Positions 1 through 6,571 of a stretch of 33,122 nucleotides of DNA are shown one piece after another (the stretch's first letter is position 1; every line of letters begins with the position of its first letter). The notes beneath the pieces are model-generated. The model was not told where the DNA came from and ran no database searches. It saw only the letters and a list, made by a program, of their open reading frames with translations. The translations under genes and the position numbers were made by a program. Source of the DNA: CAYQTE01 sp964420285 (lineage in GTDB: Bacteria; Planctomycetota; Phycisphaerae; Tepidisphaerales; Tepidisphaeraceae); the NCBI GenBank assembly GCA_964420285.1, contig CAYQTE010000057.1, positions 1 through 33,122 on the forward strand, in the 5' to 3' direction.

Positions 1-567
1 AATCGCCCGGCAGCGGATGGAGTTCATGCTGGCGGTGTTGTCCCGCTGGCTCGTTTCCGCCTGCCCGGCCGCTGGGCGCCACGCCCGACGCCGCGGCGGT
101 GTTACCGCATTCGGCCGTGCTGCGTTACCTCCAGCGAATTGCGGCCTGCTTTCCTTCTGTTACCAAGCGGGCGCCACCGGCGAAGGCCGGTAAACACGAT
201 ATTGTCGAGCGATTAAGTAGGGAATTGCCCGGCGGGCCAATTTGGCGCGCCCAGATTCGACTCGACCGGGCTGAGTTCAGACTTTTTCAGTACATCTTCG
301 AACTTTTTCGAGACATTTGGGGCGTTTTTTCGTCGCAGTTGGGAGGCGAAACCGCGATATCCGGCTGGGAATGAGGGTGGGCCGGTACGCGATTATCGGC
401 AGATCTTGTCGTAAGCCTTGCTCAATTAGCAAGTTGCAAAGAATGTCACGCAAAGTCGCCATGCCCGCAAAGGAGAACGGCTTGTCACCTTGTCACCTTG
501 CCACCTTGTCACCTTGCCACCGCGTCACCTTTTCACCCGCTCCCCCGCACGGCCGGCGTGGTGGATG
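1..567. other. No convincing gene; 8-bp repeat block near its right end
   Basis: I see no reading frame here with a convincing start, ribosome binding site or recognisable protein. A short open frame enters from the left edge and stops near position 190; it could be the tail of a plus-strand gene but I cannot name it. The BMC operon on the minus strand ends at 568, so this stretch is its 3' flank. It contains the short tandem repeat listed separately. Confidence 0.5.
482..537. repeat. Seven-unit 8-bp tandem repeat (TTGTCACC type)
   Basis: Seven consecutive 8-bp units: TTGTCACC at 482, 490 and 506; TTGCCACC at 498 and 514; then the degenerate units GCGTCACC (522) and TTTTCACC (530). The array begins about 30 bases past the stop codon of the minus-strand aldolase gene. 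It is too short and spacer-less to be CRISPR. It may be a slippage-prone microsatellite or lie in the 3' untranslated region of the BMC operon. Confidence 0.85.
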
Positions 568-1419
568 CTACTTCTTTCGGCCCAGTGCGATCGCGACCTG
601 GTCGGCGATGAGGTTGATGAGTTGGTCGTCCTGCGAATCGTCCTTGCGAGGCGGCCCGCCGGCCGTGGCGGCCTTGGCGCGGCAGGAGGAGGAATCCGAT
701 GAGCCTGTGATCTGTTGTACGAACGGGCCGCCGCAGGCGAGTTGGCCGGGGGGCGTGTTGGCACGGCTGTCGGAGACGCCGAATTGAGATTTCAGTGCCA
801 GCAACTCGCCCATGTTGCTTTGGGAGAGGGGTTTGACGGCGCCAACCTGTTTGGCAAGGAGCAGAATGCGTGCGTAGGCATCGAGAATTTCGAGCTTGTA
901 ATACGCGTGTTCCAGGTCGACGTCATAAGTCACGGTGCCGTGATTGGCAAGGAGGATGACGTTGGTGTCTTTGACGTAGGGCAGGATGCTCTCGCCCAGA
1001 CGCGTGTCGCCGGGGGTGACGTATTTGGCGGTGCGGACTTGGCCGAGAAATACTTCGGCCTCGGGATGGATGCAGGTGGGCAGGTCCACGCCGGCGACGG
1101 CGAATGCAGTGGCATGCGGGGGATGGCTGTGGACGACGGCGTTGATCTCGGGGCGGGAGTTGTAGATGGCCAGATGCAGGAGGATTTCGCTGGTGCGTTT
1201 GCGATGGCCGGAGACTTGTTTGCCTTCCATGTCCACAACGACCATATCGGTGGGCTTGAGATCGCCCTTGCTGACGCCGGTGGGGGTGCAGAGGATGCGC
1301 GTGCCCGAGAGGCGGAAGGAGTGGTTGCCCTCGTTGCCGGCGCAGAAGCCTTTGGTCCAGATGCGACGGCCGATATCGCACATTTCCTGGCGGATTTTCC
1401 ATTCGTTGACGTAGGGCAT
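568..1419 (-). CDS. Class II (FucA/RhaD-like) aldolase with C-terminal encapsulation peptide
   Basis: A 283-residue zinc-dependent aldolase of the class II aldolase/adducin family, which cleaves phosphorylated sugars such as L-fuculose-1-phosphate. Zinc ligands H97, H99 and H160 and acid E78 match the FucA pattern, including the 63-residue spacing between H97 and H160. The catalytic domain ends near residue 215. A Ser/Gly/Ala-rich linker (about 216-262) follows, then an amphipathic helix at 264-283 (DDQLINLIADQVAIALGRKK) typical of BMC encapsulation peptides. I infer it is a lumen enzyme. It is the last gene of the minus-strand BMC operon, 16 bases after a vertex protein gene. Start chosen at the conserved N-terminus MPYVNEW; the frame stays open upstream but would overlap the vertex gene. 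The real substrate is unknown. Confidence 0.9.
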   Translation of the reverse strand: MPYVNEWKIRQEMCDIGRRIWTKGFCAGNEGNHSFRLSGTRILCTPTGVSKGDLKPTDMVVVDMEGKQVSGHRKRTSEILLHLAIYNSRPEINAVVHSHPPHATAFAVAGVDLPTCIHPEAEVFLGQVRTAKYVTPGDTRLGESILPYVKDTNVILLANHGTVTYDVDLEHAYYKLEILDAYARILLLAKQVGAVKPLSQSNMGELLALKSQFGVSDSRANTPPGQLACGGPFVQQITGSSDSSSCRAKAATAGGPPRKDDSQDDQLINLIADQVAIALGRKK

Positions 1420-1435
1420 GACGGAGCGGTCCTTT

Positions 1436-1729
1436 CTATTGCACTGTCTCGACGACAACCTTATCGAGGATGGCGGCGTTGTAGGCGTCGAGGGGCACGA
1501 GCTTTTCGGGATAAAAGGGCATGGCGGCCTCGCGGCTTTCGGTGAACGCGATGAGCTCGCCCTCGCCGGCGCCGAGGTGGTCGTACACAACCAAGCGGTC
1601 GCCGGGGCGAGCGGGCTTGCCCGTGAGGCTGGCCGGGCTTTGCACTTCGACGATGAGGAATCGCCCGCCCGCCAGGCCGCCTTCACTACGGCTCAGCACC
1701 ACGCGACCTGTCACCCGGCCAATTCGCAT
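1436..1729 (-). CDS. BMC vertex protein (BMC-P, EutN/CcmL family)
   Basis: A 97-residue pentameric shell protein that caps the vertices of the icosahedral microcompartment. The family signature is clear: N-terminal MRIGRVTGRVV, a middle stretch with GDRLVVYDHLGAGEGE, and the C-terminal AAILDKVVVE strand that packs in the pentamer. Length is normal for EutN/CcmL. A GAGG motif lies five bases before the ATG. It sits seven bases after a second BMC-P gene and is one of three BMC-P paralogs in this operon; multiple vertex paralogs are known from other BMC loci. Confidence 0.93.
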   Translation of the reverse strand: MRIGRVTGRVVLSRSEGGLAGGRFLIVEVQSPASLTGKPARPGDRLVVYDHLGAGEGELIAFTESREAAMPFYPEKLVPLDAYNAAILDKVVVETVQ

Positions 1730-1736
1730 AACGACC

Positions 1737-2006
1737 TCAACCTTGTTGTACCTGATCGACGATGGCGGCGATGAACCAGCGTGCGGGGGTTTTGTCTTTG
1801 CCGACCAGTTCCCGCGCGCCCCGGCCGTCGGTGTTCAGCAAAACCGTGTGGCCCACCGCCACGCCGAGACGATCGACGGCAAGCTGGATGTCGCCATCGG
1901 CCTGCCCGGCGGCGTTTTGCGGCTGCACGAGCACAAGCCGCAGGCCCGCCAGCGTCGCGTGCTTGATGGTCGAGGTTGCATGTCCGATGACCCGGCCGAG
2001 TTGCAT
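1737..2006 (-). CDS. BMC vertex protein (BMC-P, EutN/CcmL family), second copy
   Basis: An 89-residue EutN/CcmL-type vertex protein beginning MQLGRVIGHA and ending with the conserved AAIVDQVQ strand. The GDIQLAVDRLGVAVGHTVLLN segment fits the family's central barrel. Two adjacent ATG codons are possible. I chose the inner one because the GGGAGG ribosome site lies five bases before it and only two before the outer one at 2009. Either start overlaps or abuts the stop of the upstream SufS-like gene, implying translational coupling. It is more divergent than its neighbour, so the copies are not recent duplicates. Confidence 0.9.
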   Translation of the reverse strand: MQLGRVIGHATSTIKHATLAGLRLVLVQPQNAAGQADGDIQLAVDRLGVAVGHTVLLNTDGRGARELVGKDKTPARWFIAAIVDQVQQG

Positions 2007-3295
2007 CATCGCCTCCCTTTGGCAATCGCGTGCAGAACCTGGATCAATCGGTCGATGTCGCGCGGCGTGTTGTAGAGCGAGAGAGACGCCCGGACCGCGC
2101 CGCTCAGGCCCAGTTGCTTGAACAGCGGCCGGCAGCAGAGGCGACCGCTGCGCACGGCGATATCGTGGTCGGCCAGCATGGCGTCGATGCGCGGAGGGTC
2201 GATGCCATCGAGCCAGAAGGACGCCAGCGGCCCATGGCGCGAACCCAGCCGGTGCAGGCCGGGGACGGTGTCCAGCGATGCGTGCAGATATTGGCTCAGC
2301 GAGTGTTCGATGCGTTGGAGTTCGGTCCAGCCGATGGTTTCGATGTATTCGATGGCGGCGGCCAGAGCGACGGCCCCGGCGACGTTGGGCGAGCCGGCCT
2401 CGAATTTTGCCGGCGGGGCGGAGAAGCGGACGGATTCAAAATCGGCGTCATCAACCATGCCGCCGCCGGTGCGGTAGGGGGGCAATGCGTCCAGCCAGCG
2501 TGATTTGGCGTAGAGCACGCCGATTCCGGAGGGTGCCAAGAGCTTGTGGCCGGAGAAGGCATAGAAATCGCAATCCAACTCCCGCACATTTGTGGGCGCG
2601 TGGGCGACGTGCTGGGCGCCATCGACCAGCACGGGCACGCCGCGATCGTGGGCCATGCGCGCGATTCGCGCGATGGGGTTGACCGTGCCCAGGCAATTGG
2701 ACACGTGAGTGACGGCCAGGAGTCGCGTGCGCGGGTTCAGCATCGAGGGCAATTGATCGAGGCGAAGTTCACCCTGCGAATTGACGCCCAGGACGCGCAG
2801 CGTTGCGCCGCTCTGGCGGCATGCGATCATCCAGGGAATGAAGTTGGAATGGTGTTCCATCGCCGAGACGATGATCTGATCGCCGCGGGAAAGGCCGGCA
2901 AGGCGGATGCCGCTGGCGACGAGATTGATCGCATCGGTGGCGCCGGCGGTGAAAACGATCTGCCTGGGATCGTCGGCGTGGAGAAACCGCTGCACCGTGC
3001 GGCGGGCGTTTTCGTAAGCCGCGGTGGCGCCCTCGGCAAGGCGATGATGGCCGCGATGAGCGACGGCGTGCTCGTTGCCGTAATAGCGGATCAGTCGCTG
3101 GACGACGGCCTGCGGCATTTGCGTGGTTGCCGCGGAATCGAGATACGCCATGTTGGGATTGGCGGCCAGCAGGGGAAAATCGCGGCGCAGATCGGCCGGA
3201 GTTGCCATCTCGCGGCTGCTGGACATGCCGGCGGCGGGATCGTGCAACTGTTTGAGAACCTGTCGCACCACATCTTGGACGAGGCTGCCCTGCAT
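2006..3295 (-). CDS. SufS-like class V aminotransferase/cysteine desulfurase with N-terminal encapsulation-like helix
   Basis: A 429-residue PLP enzyme of the class V (SufS/CsdA, group II) family, whose usual reaction removes sulfur or selenium from cysteine or selenocysteine. PLP lysine K251 lies in FSGHKLLAPSG. The sulfur-carrying cysteine aligns with C387 in RSGRLCCRP, the equivalent of RAGHHCAQP in SufS, with a second cysteine at 388. Residues 2-19 (QGSLVQDVVRQVLKQLHD) form an extra amphipathic helix, followed by a linker to about 33, before the normal start of the fold; this resembles a BMC encapsulation peptide. Start at 3295 is the only ATG giving this helix without running far into the upstream vertex gene, though its ribosome site is weak. 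No SufBCD or SufE genes are nearby. An isopenicillin-epimerase-like or other lyase role is possible. Confidence 0.87.
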   Translation of the reverse strand: MQGSLVQDVVRQVLKQLHDPAAGMSSSREMATPADLRRDFPLLAANPNMAYLDSAATTQMPQAVVQRLIRYYGNEHAVAHRGHHRLAEGATAAYENARRTVQRFLHADDPRQIVFTAGATDAINLVASGIRLAGLSRGDQIIVSAMEHHSNFIPWMIACRQSGATLRVLGVNSQGELRLDQLPSMLNPRTRLLAVTHVSNCLGTVNPIARIARMAHDRGVPVLVDGAQHVAHAPTNVRELDCDFYAFSGHKLLAPSGIGVLYAKSRWLDALPPYRTGGGMVDDADFESVRFSAPPAKFEAGSPNVAGAVALAAAIEYIETIGWTELQRIEHSLSQYLHASLDTVPGLHRLGSRHGPLASFWLDGIDPPRIDAMLADHDIAVRSGRLCCRPLFKQLGLSGAVRASLSLYNTPRDIDRLIQVLHAIAKGRR

Positions 3296-3308
3296 AGAGA
3301 CCCGATCG

Positions 3309-3629
3309 CTATGGTGTGGCGTACACGGTGTTGCCGGCCATCGTGGCCGTGTCAACGATGCCGACGATGACCGCATCGGCCGGCAGATCCTTGGTGGCGT
3401 CGGTCATGCGGCCGCTGCTTCCCTGGACGACCAGGACGACCTGTCCCTGTCCGCACCCGACGGTATCGAGGGCGACGACGGTTTTTCCAGTGGGCGCCAG
3501 TTTGTGCGGCGCGCCGGGCGATGGACCGTCCTGCAGGTTCAGCGGTTCGACCATGTACAGTTTCTGGCCATGAAGCCGCTGATTCTTCTGCGTGGCGACG
3601 ACCAATCCGGTGACTCGCGCAATGATCAT
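3309..3629 (-). CDS. BMC vertex protein (BMC-P, EutN/CcmL family), third copy
   Basis: A 106-residue EutN/CcmL pentamer protein. It begins MIIARVTGLVVAT, carries VVALDTVGCGQGQVVLVVQGSS in the middle and ends AVIVGIVDTATM, all family hallmarks. It is slightly longer than the other two copies because of an insertion near residues 30-45. GGAGA lies four bases before the ATG. It follows a BMC-H gene by 33 bases and precedes the SufS-like gene. Confidence 0.93.
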   Translation of the reverse strand: MIIARVTGLVVATQKNQRLHGQKLYMVEPLNLQDGPSPGAPHKLAPTGKTVVALDTVGCGQGQVVLVVQGSSGRMTDATKDLPADAVIVGIVDTATMAGNTVYATP

Positions 3630-3662
3630 CTGTTCTCCTGGAAAGGAGTGAGCGATCCCCGA

Positions 3663-3935
3663 TCAACCCATTTTGGCCACATCGGCATGCGGCTGAGGGA
3701 TGACGTGGACCGATACGACCTCGCCCACCTTGCCGGCCGCCTCGGCGCCGGCATCCACCGCGGCGCGAACGGCAGCCACGTCGCCGCGAAGGACGATGGT
3801 GACCAGCCCGCTGCCGACCTTGCGCTGTTCGACAAGTTTCACGTTGGCGGCCTTGAGAGCGACGTCGGCGGCTTCGACGGAAGCCACGGTGCCGCGCGTT
3901 TCGATCAGGCCCAGTGCCTCATTCTGAACGTCCAT
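3663..3935 (-). CDS. BMC shell hexamer protein (BMC-H), GSG pore
   Basis: A 90-residue Pfam BMC-domain protein that forms hexameric facet tiles. The domain is complete: ALGLIETRG, then AADVALKAANVKLVE, then the pore loop VGSGLVTIVLRGDV, then EVVSVHVIPQPH. The pore residues GSG match the common PduA/EutM type and suggest passage of small polar molecules. The ATG at 3935 is preceded by AGGAG at normal spacing; the frame extends upstream but adds nothing conserved. It is one of three BMC-H genes in a row. Confidence 0.95.
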   Translation of the reverse strand: MDVQNEALGLIETRGTVASVEAADVALKAANVKLVEQRKVGSGLVTIVLRGDVAAVRAAVDAGAEAAGKVGEVVSVHVIPQPHADVAKMG

Positions 3936-3968
3936 GATGTTCTCCTGCGATTTGCCCGCGTCGATCAA

Positions 3969-4253
3969 TCAGATTCCAAAGCCGCCCAGCAGGTCCGGAT
4001 GCGGCCGGGGGATCACGTGCGACGACACCAGTTCCCCGACCCTCGAAGCGGCGGCCGCGCCGGCTTCGACGGCGGCCTTGACGCTGCCAACGTCGCCGCG
4101 CACGACTGTCGTGACATATGACGAACCGATCTGCACGGTCTTGACGACATGGACATCGGCGGCCTTGCACATGGCGTCGGTGGCCTCGACCAGACCGACC
4201 CAGCCCTTGGTTTCGACAAGGCCGACGGCGCCGGCGTTTTGATTCTCTGCCAT
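3969..4253 (-). CDS. BMC shell hexamer protein (BMC-H), GSS pore
   Basis: A 94-residue BMC-H shell protein with the sequence landmarks AVGLVETKG, AADVHVVKT and SSHVIPRPHP. Its pore loop reads IGSSYVTTVVRGDV, so a serine and a tyrosine replace the GL of the usual GSGL, giving a bulkier, more polar rim than its neighbours. AGGAG precedes the ATG. The short C-terminal tail is LLGGFGI. It lies between the other two BMC-H genes; different pores among paralogs imply different permeability. Confidence 0.95.
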   Translation of the reverse strand: MAENQNAGAVGLVETKGWVGLVEATDAMCKAADVHVVKTVQIGSSYVTTVVRGDVGSVKAAVEAGAAAASRVGELVSSHVIPRPHPDLLGGFGI

Positions 4254-4287
4254 GGAAATTCTCCTATCTGCGACTCACGGGTTTTGC

Positions 4288-4590
4288 CTATTGTTTCGTG
4301 CGGCCGGCTTTAGGCGCGGGTTTGGGCAGCACGGGCGCGAGGCTCTCATGCGGCCGGGCGATCACGTGTGCCGAGACGACGGCGCCAACCTTGGATGCCG
4401 CTTCCGACCCGGCATCGATGGCGGCCTTGACGGATGCCACGTCGCCGCGAACGAACACGGTCACGAGTCCGGCGCCGGCGCGTTCCCAGCCGGTCATCTC
4501 CACGTTGGCCGCCTTGAGAATGGCGTCGGTGCCTTCCAGCAACGCCACCAGTCCCTTGGTTTCCAGTAGTCCCAGTGCCTCGATAGCCAT
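4288..4590 (-). CDS. BMC shell hexamer protein (BMC-H), GAG pore and basic tail
   Basis: A 100-residue BMC-H shell protein: MAIEALGLLETKG, AILKAANVEMT, pore loop AGAGLVTVFVRGDV, AHVIARPHE. The core is followed by a Pro/Lys/Arg-rich tail (about residues 88-100, PKPAPKAGRTKQ) absent from the other two hexamer proteins; it may contact cargo or other tiles. AAGGG lies seven bases before the ATG. The gene begins three bases after the stop of the GntR regulator, so the two are surely cotranscribed. Confidence 0.95.
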   Translation of the reverse strand: MAIEALGLLETKGLVALLEGTDAILKAANVEMTGWERAGAGLVTVFVRGDVASVKAAIDAGSEAASKVGAVVSAHVIARPHESLAPVLPKPAPKAGRTKQ

Positions 4591-4593
4591 AGG

Positions 4594-5361
4594 TTATCCC
4601 TTCGTTTTTCTCTCGACTGCTGCCTGGCCGCGTTTGCCGCGGCGGTTGTTGTTCCGGCCGTGAGTGTCCGCACTATCGGACGCAGAGGCGACGCCAAACA
4701 TGAGATTGACGGCGGCCTCGGCGGTCTGGCGGATGTGGCGGGTCATGGCGTCGGCGGCGGCCTGCGCATCGCCGCTGCGCAGGGCCGCAATGATCGTCAG
4801 GTGCTCGCGCAAGGCCTGTTCGCGGGCCTCATAGCGGTGGCCCAGCGACATGCGTACGGCATCGATCAGAGTCCAATATCTTTGCAGTTCCGTCCGCAGC
4901 CTCTCGCTGCCGCAGGATCGGGCGATCAGGTCGTGAAGGCTGCGGTCGGCCTCCATTTGCTGATGGGCCCATTCCTCGGAATGGTCGCGTGCATCGGCCA
5001 GGGCTTGCGACTGGCTGGCCGCCCAATCCAGGGCGTCGGCGGCGATATGCCCGCACGCCAGGCGGCTGGCTTCCGATTCCAGAATCTGCCGAACCAGGTA
5101 AATATCCCGCAATTGCTCGGATCCAAACGGCTGCACCTGGGCGCCGCGGTTGGGGTAGAGGCGAACGACGCCGAAACTGGCCAGTTGATTGATGGTCTCG
5201 CGGATGGGGGTGCGGCTGACGCCAAAGCGATCGGCCATCTCCTGCTCGACCAGCCATCGCCCGCCGGGCAGGTCGCCGCGGATGATCGCCACCAGCGCCT
5301 GCCCGAGGAGATTCTGCCGGAGCATTCCGTGCGGTACGGGCGTGGCGCTTGCAACAACCAT
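4594..5361 (-). CDS. GntR-family (FadR subfamily) transcriptional regulator of the BMC locus
   Basis: A 255-residue regulator. Residues about 14-75 form the GntR winged helix (QEMADRFGVSRTPIRETINQ, then VVRLYPNRGAQV). Residues about 85-225 form the all-helical FCD effector domain, with likely metal ligands in DRSLHDLI and in EHLTIIAAL, and the RHIRQT helix at the end. It ends in a basic Arg/Asn/Lys-rich tail. It is the first gene of the minus-strand BMC operon and is divergent from the DapA-family gene. The ATG has no Shine-Dalgarno and lies only a few bases past a candidate -10, so its mRNA may be leaderless. A palindrome of the GntR type lies just upstream, which suggests autoregulation. 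An open frame continues far upstream of this ATG but is only the shadow of the divergent gene. Confidence 0.92.
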   Translation of the reverse strand: MVVASATPVPHGMLRQNLLGQALVAIIRGDLPGGRWLVEQEMADRFGVSRTPIRETINQLASFGVVRLYPNRGAQVQPFGSEQLRDIYLVRQILESEASRLACGHIAADALDWAASQSQALADARDHSEEWAHQQMEADRSLHDLIARSCGSERLRTELQRYWTLIDAVRMSLGHRYEAREQALREHLTIIAALRSGDAQAAADAMTRHIRQTAEAAVNLMFGVASASDSADTHGRNNNRRGKRGQAAVERKTKG

Positions 5362-5377
5362 GAAAGTAGTGTATACC
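5349..5377 (+). promoter_or_regulatory. Candidate promoter for the DapA-family/BMC-T arm
   Basis: A sigma70-like pair on the plus strand: TTGCAA (5349-5354), 17-base spacer, TATACC (5372-5377). The -10 overlaps the left half of the GTATAC palindrome, so a bound regulator would block it. A second possible -10, TACAAT at 5385-5390, has a poorer -35. Confidence 0.4.
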
Positions 5378-5396
5378 AATTGTATACAATATGCAA
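5368..5396 (-). promoter_or_regulatory. Candidate promoter for gntR and the BMC shell operon
   Basis: Reading the minus strand: TTGCAT (5396-5391), 17-base spacer, TACACT (5373-5368). The expected start of transcription falls within a base or two of the ATG at 5361, consistent with the missing Shine-Dalgarno. The whole spacer is covered by the GTATAC palindrome. Confidence 0.45.
5370..5388. promoter_or_regulatory. GntR operator palindrome TGTATAC-N5-GTATACA
   Basis: A perfect 7-bp inverted repeat, TGTATAC and GTATACA, separated by CAATT. It lies between the divergent gntR and DapA-family genes and overlaps the candidate promoters of both. FadR-type GntR proteins commonly bind GTATAC-like half sites, so this is the obvious binding site for the adjacent regulator. 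It implies coordinated control of both arms of the BMC locus. Confidence 0.8.
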
Positions 5397-5421
5397 GCCC
5401 CCATTTGAGGAGGCCCGTCTG

Positions 5422-6486
5422 ATGGACATGAAGAACAGCCAAGTGGCCAAACACGCCGACGCGCGGGCGGGCAAGGCACGCATCGCCGGCATTTACACCC
5501 CGCACATCGTCCCGCTGGACGATCATGGCCAGATCAACGAGCCGGAGCTGCGGCGGTACATCGACTGGCTTATCGCCAAGGGCGTGCATGGGCTCTATCC
5601 CAACGGCTCGACGGGCGAATTCACCCGTTTCACCCCCGAGGAACGGCGGCGGATCAACAAGATCGTATGCGACCAGGCTGCCGGCCGCGTCCCCGTGCTG
5701 GCCGGCGCCGCCGAGAGCAACGTGCGCGAGACCATCGCGGCCTGCGAGGCGTATTACGAACTGGGCGCCCGCGCGGTGGCGATTGTCTCGCCGTTCTATT
5801 ACCGGCTCAGCCCCGAAAGCGTCTACGCCTATTTCCGCGAGATTGCCCTTAACAGCCCCATTGATATCACCCTCTACAACATTCCCATGTTCGCCAGTCC
5901 CATCGATGTGCCCACCATCACGCGACTGGCCGGGGAACTGGAACGCATCTGCGGCATCAAGGATTCCTCCGGCGACGTGGCCCACATGATGCGGATGATC
6001 GCGGCGGTGCGCCCGATCCGGCCGGATTTTGTGTTCCTCACCGGCTGGGAGGTCGTGCTGGTGCCGATGCTGCTTTTGGGCTGCGACGGGGGCACGCACG
6101 CCTCCAGCGGGATCGTGCCGGAACTCACGCGACAGTTATACGATTTGACAATGGCGGGGAAACTGGAAGCGGCGATCAAGCTGCAATTCCGGCTGCTGGA
6201 GCTCTTCGACGTCATGCTGTTTTCGGCGGATTTCCCCGAAGGCTTCCGTGCCGCCGCCGAGTTGCGCGGCTTCGCCTTCGGCCGCAGCCGCCAGCCCCTG
6301 AGCAAGAACCAGCAGGTGGACCGCGTGGCGCTGCAGCGCGTGCTTCAGTGCATTCTGGCCGACAATGGTTACGTCGACGAACCCAGCGGCGGCTGCGCGG
6401 TGCGCAGCGGGAACCTCCAGCAGGACCGCGTGGCGCAAATCACGCAGGAGGTCCTCAAGCGGTTGAAGGAGCGGGGCGTTGTCTAA
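5422..6486 (+). CDS. DapA/NanA-family lyase with C-terminal encapsulation peptide (BMC cargo)
   Basis: A 354-residue class I (Schiff base) aldolase of the dihydrodipicolinate synthase/N-acetylneuraminate lyase family, which makes or splits pyruvate-containing 2-keto acids. The core is intact: substrate loop NGSTGEFTRFT (61-71), tyrosine Y152 in LYNIP, and Schiff-base lysine K180 in GIKDSSGD, with the exact 28-residue Tyr-Lys spacing of DapA. The normal fold ends near residue 315. A short linker and an amphipathic helix (about 333-354, QDRVAQITQEVLKRLKERGV) follow; this is a textbook BMC encapsulation peptide, so I infer lumenal location. GAGGAGG lies eight bases before the ATG. It is divergent from gntR and upstream of the BMC-T gene. 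It is likely a 2-keto-3-deoxy sugar acid or related aldolase; the substrate is unknown. Confidence 0.9.
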   Translation: MDMKNSQVAKHADARAGKARIAGIYTPHIVPLDDHGQINEPELRRYIDWLIAKGVHGLYPNGSTGEFTRFTPEERRRINKIVCDQAAGRVPVLAGAAESNVRETIAACEAYYELGARAVAIVSPFYYRLSPESVYAYFREIALNSPIDITLYNIPMFASPIDVPTITRLAGELERICGIKDSSGDVAHMMRMIAAVRPIRPDFVFLTGWEVVLVPMLLLGCDGGTHASSGIVPELTRQLYDLTMAGKLEAAIKLQFRLLELFDVMLFSADFPEGFRAAAELRGFAFGRSRQPLSKNQQVDRVALQRVLQCILADNGYVDEPSGGCAVRSGNLQQDRVAQITQEVLKRLKERGVV

Positions 6487-6527
6487 TGCGCAATATGTCG
6501 CGATATCCTTCGAATTGCCCATTGTCT

Positions 6528-6551
6528 CCTCTCCCTGAGTACAGGGCGAGG
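6528..6551. repeat. Imperfect inverted repeat (CCTCTCCCT / AGGGCGAGG)
   Basis: A 9-bp arm CCTCTCCCT and its near complement AGGGCGAGG (one mismatch) flank the loop GAGTAC, in the short gap before the BMC-T gene. It resembles small interspersed palindromes found in many GC-rich bacteria. Whether it is repeated elsewhere in this genome cannot be seen here. It could fold in the leader of the BMC-T message. Confidence 0.45.
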
Positions 6552-6571
6552 GGGAAAGAGAGGGCCGCCAA

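Noticed and set aside
482..537. CRISPR array
   Set aside because: Units are 8 bases with no spacers and there are no cas genes in the window.
715..1545. 276-codon open frame on the plus strand across the aldolase gene
   Set aside because: It is the antisense shadow of a clear aldolase and vertex gene; the protein has no family resemblance and stays open because of high GC content.
2546..3370. Plus-strand open frame of 274 codons opposite the SufS-like gene
   Set aside because: Antisense shadow; the minus-strand protein has complete catalytic motifs.
4660..5421. Long N-terminal extension of the DapA-family frame over gntR
   Set aside because: A good ribosome site and family start lie at 5422; the extension is antisense to gntR.
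5362..6099. Minus-strand extension of the gntR frame by about 245 codons
   Set aside because: It lies opposite the DapA-family gene, crosses the promoter region, and the winged helix begins normally only after the ATG at 5361.
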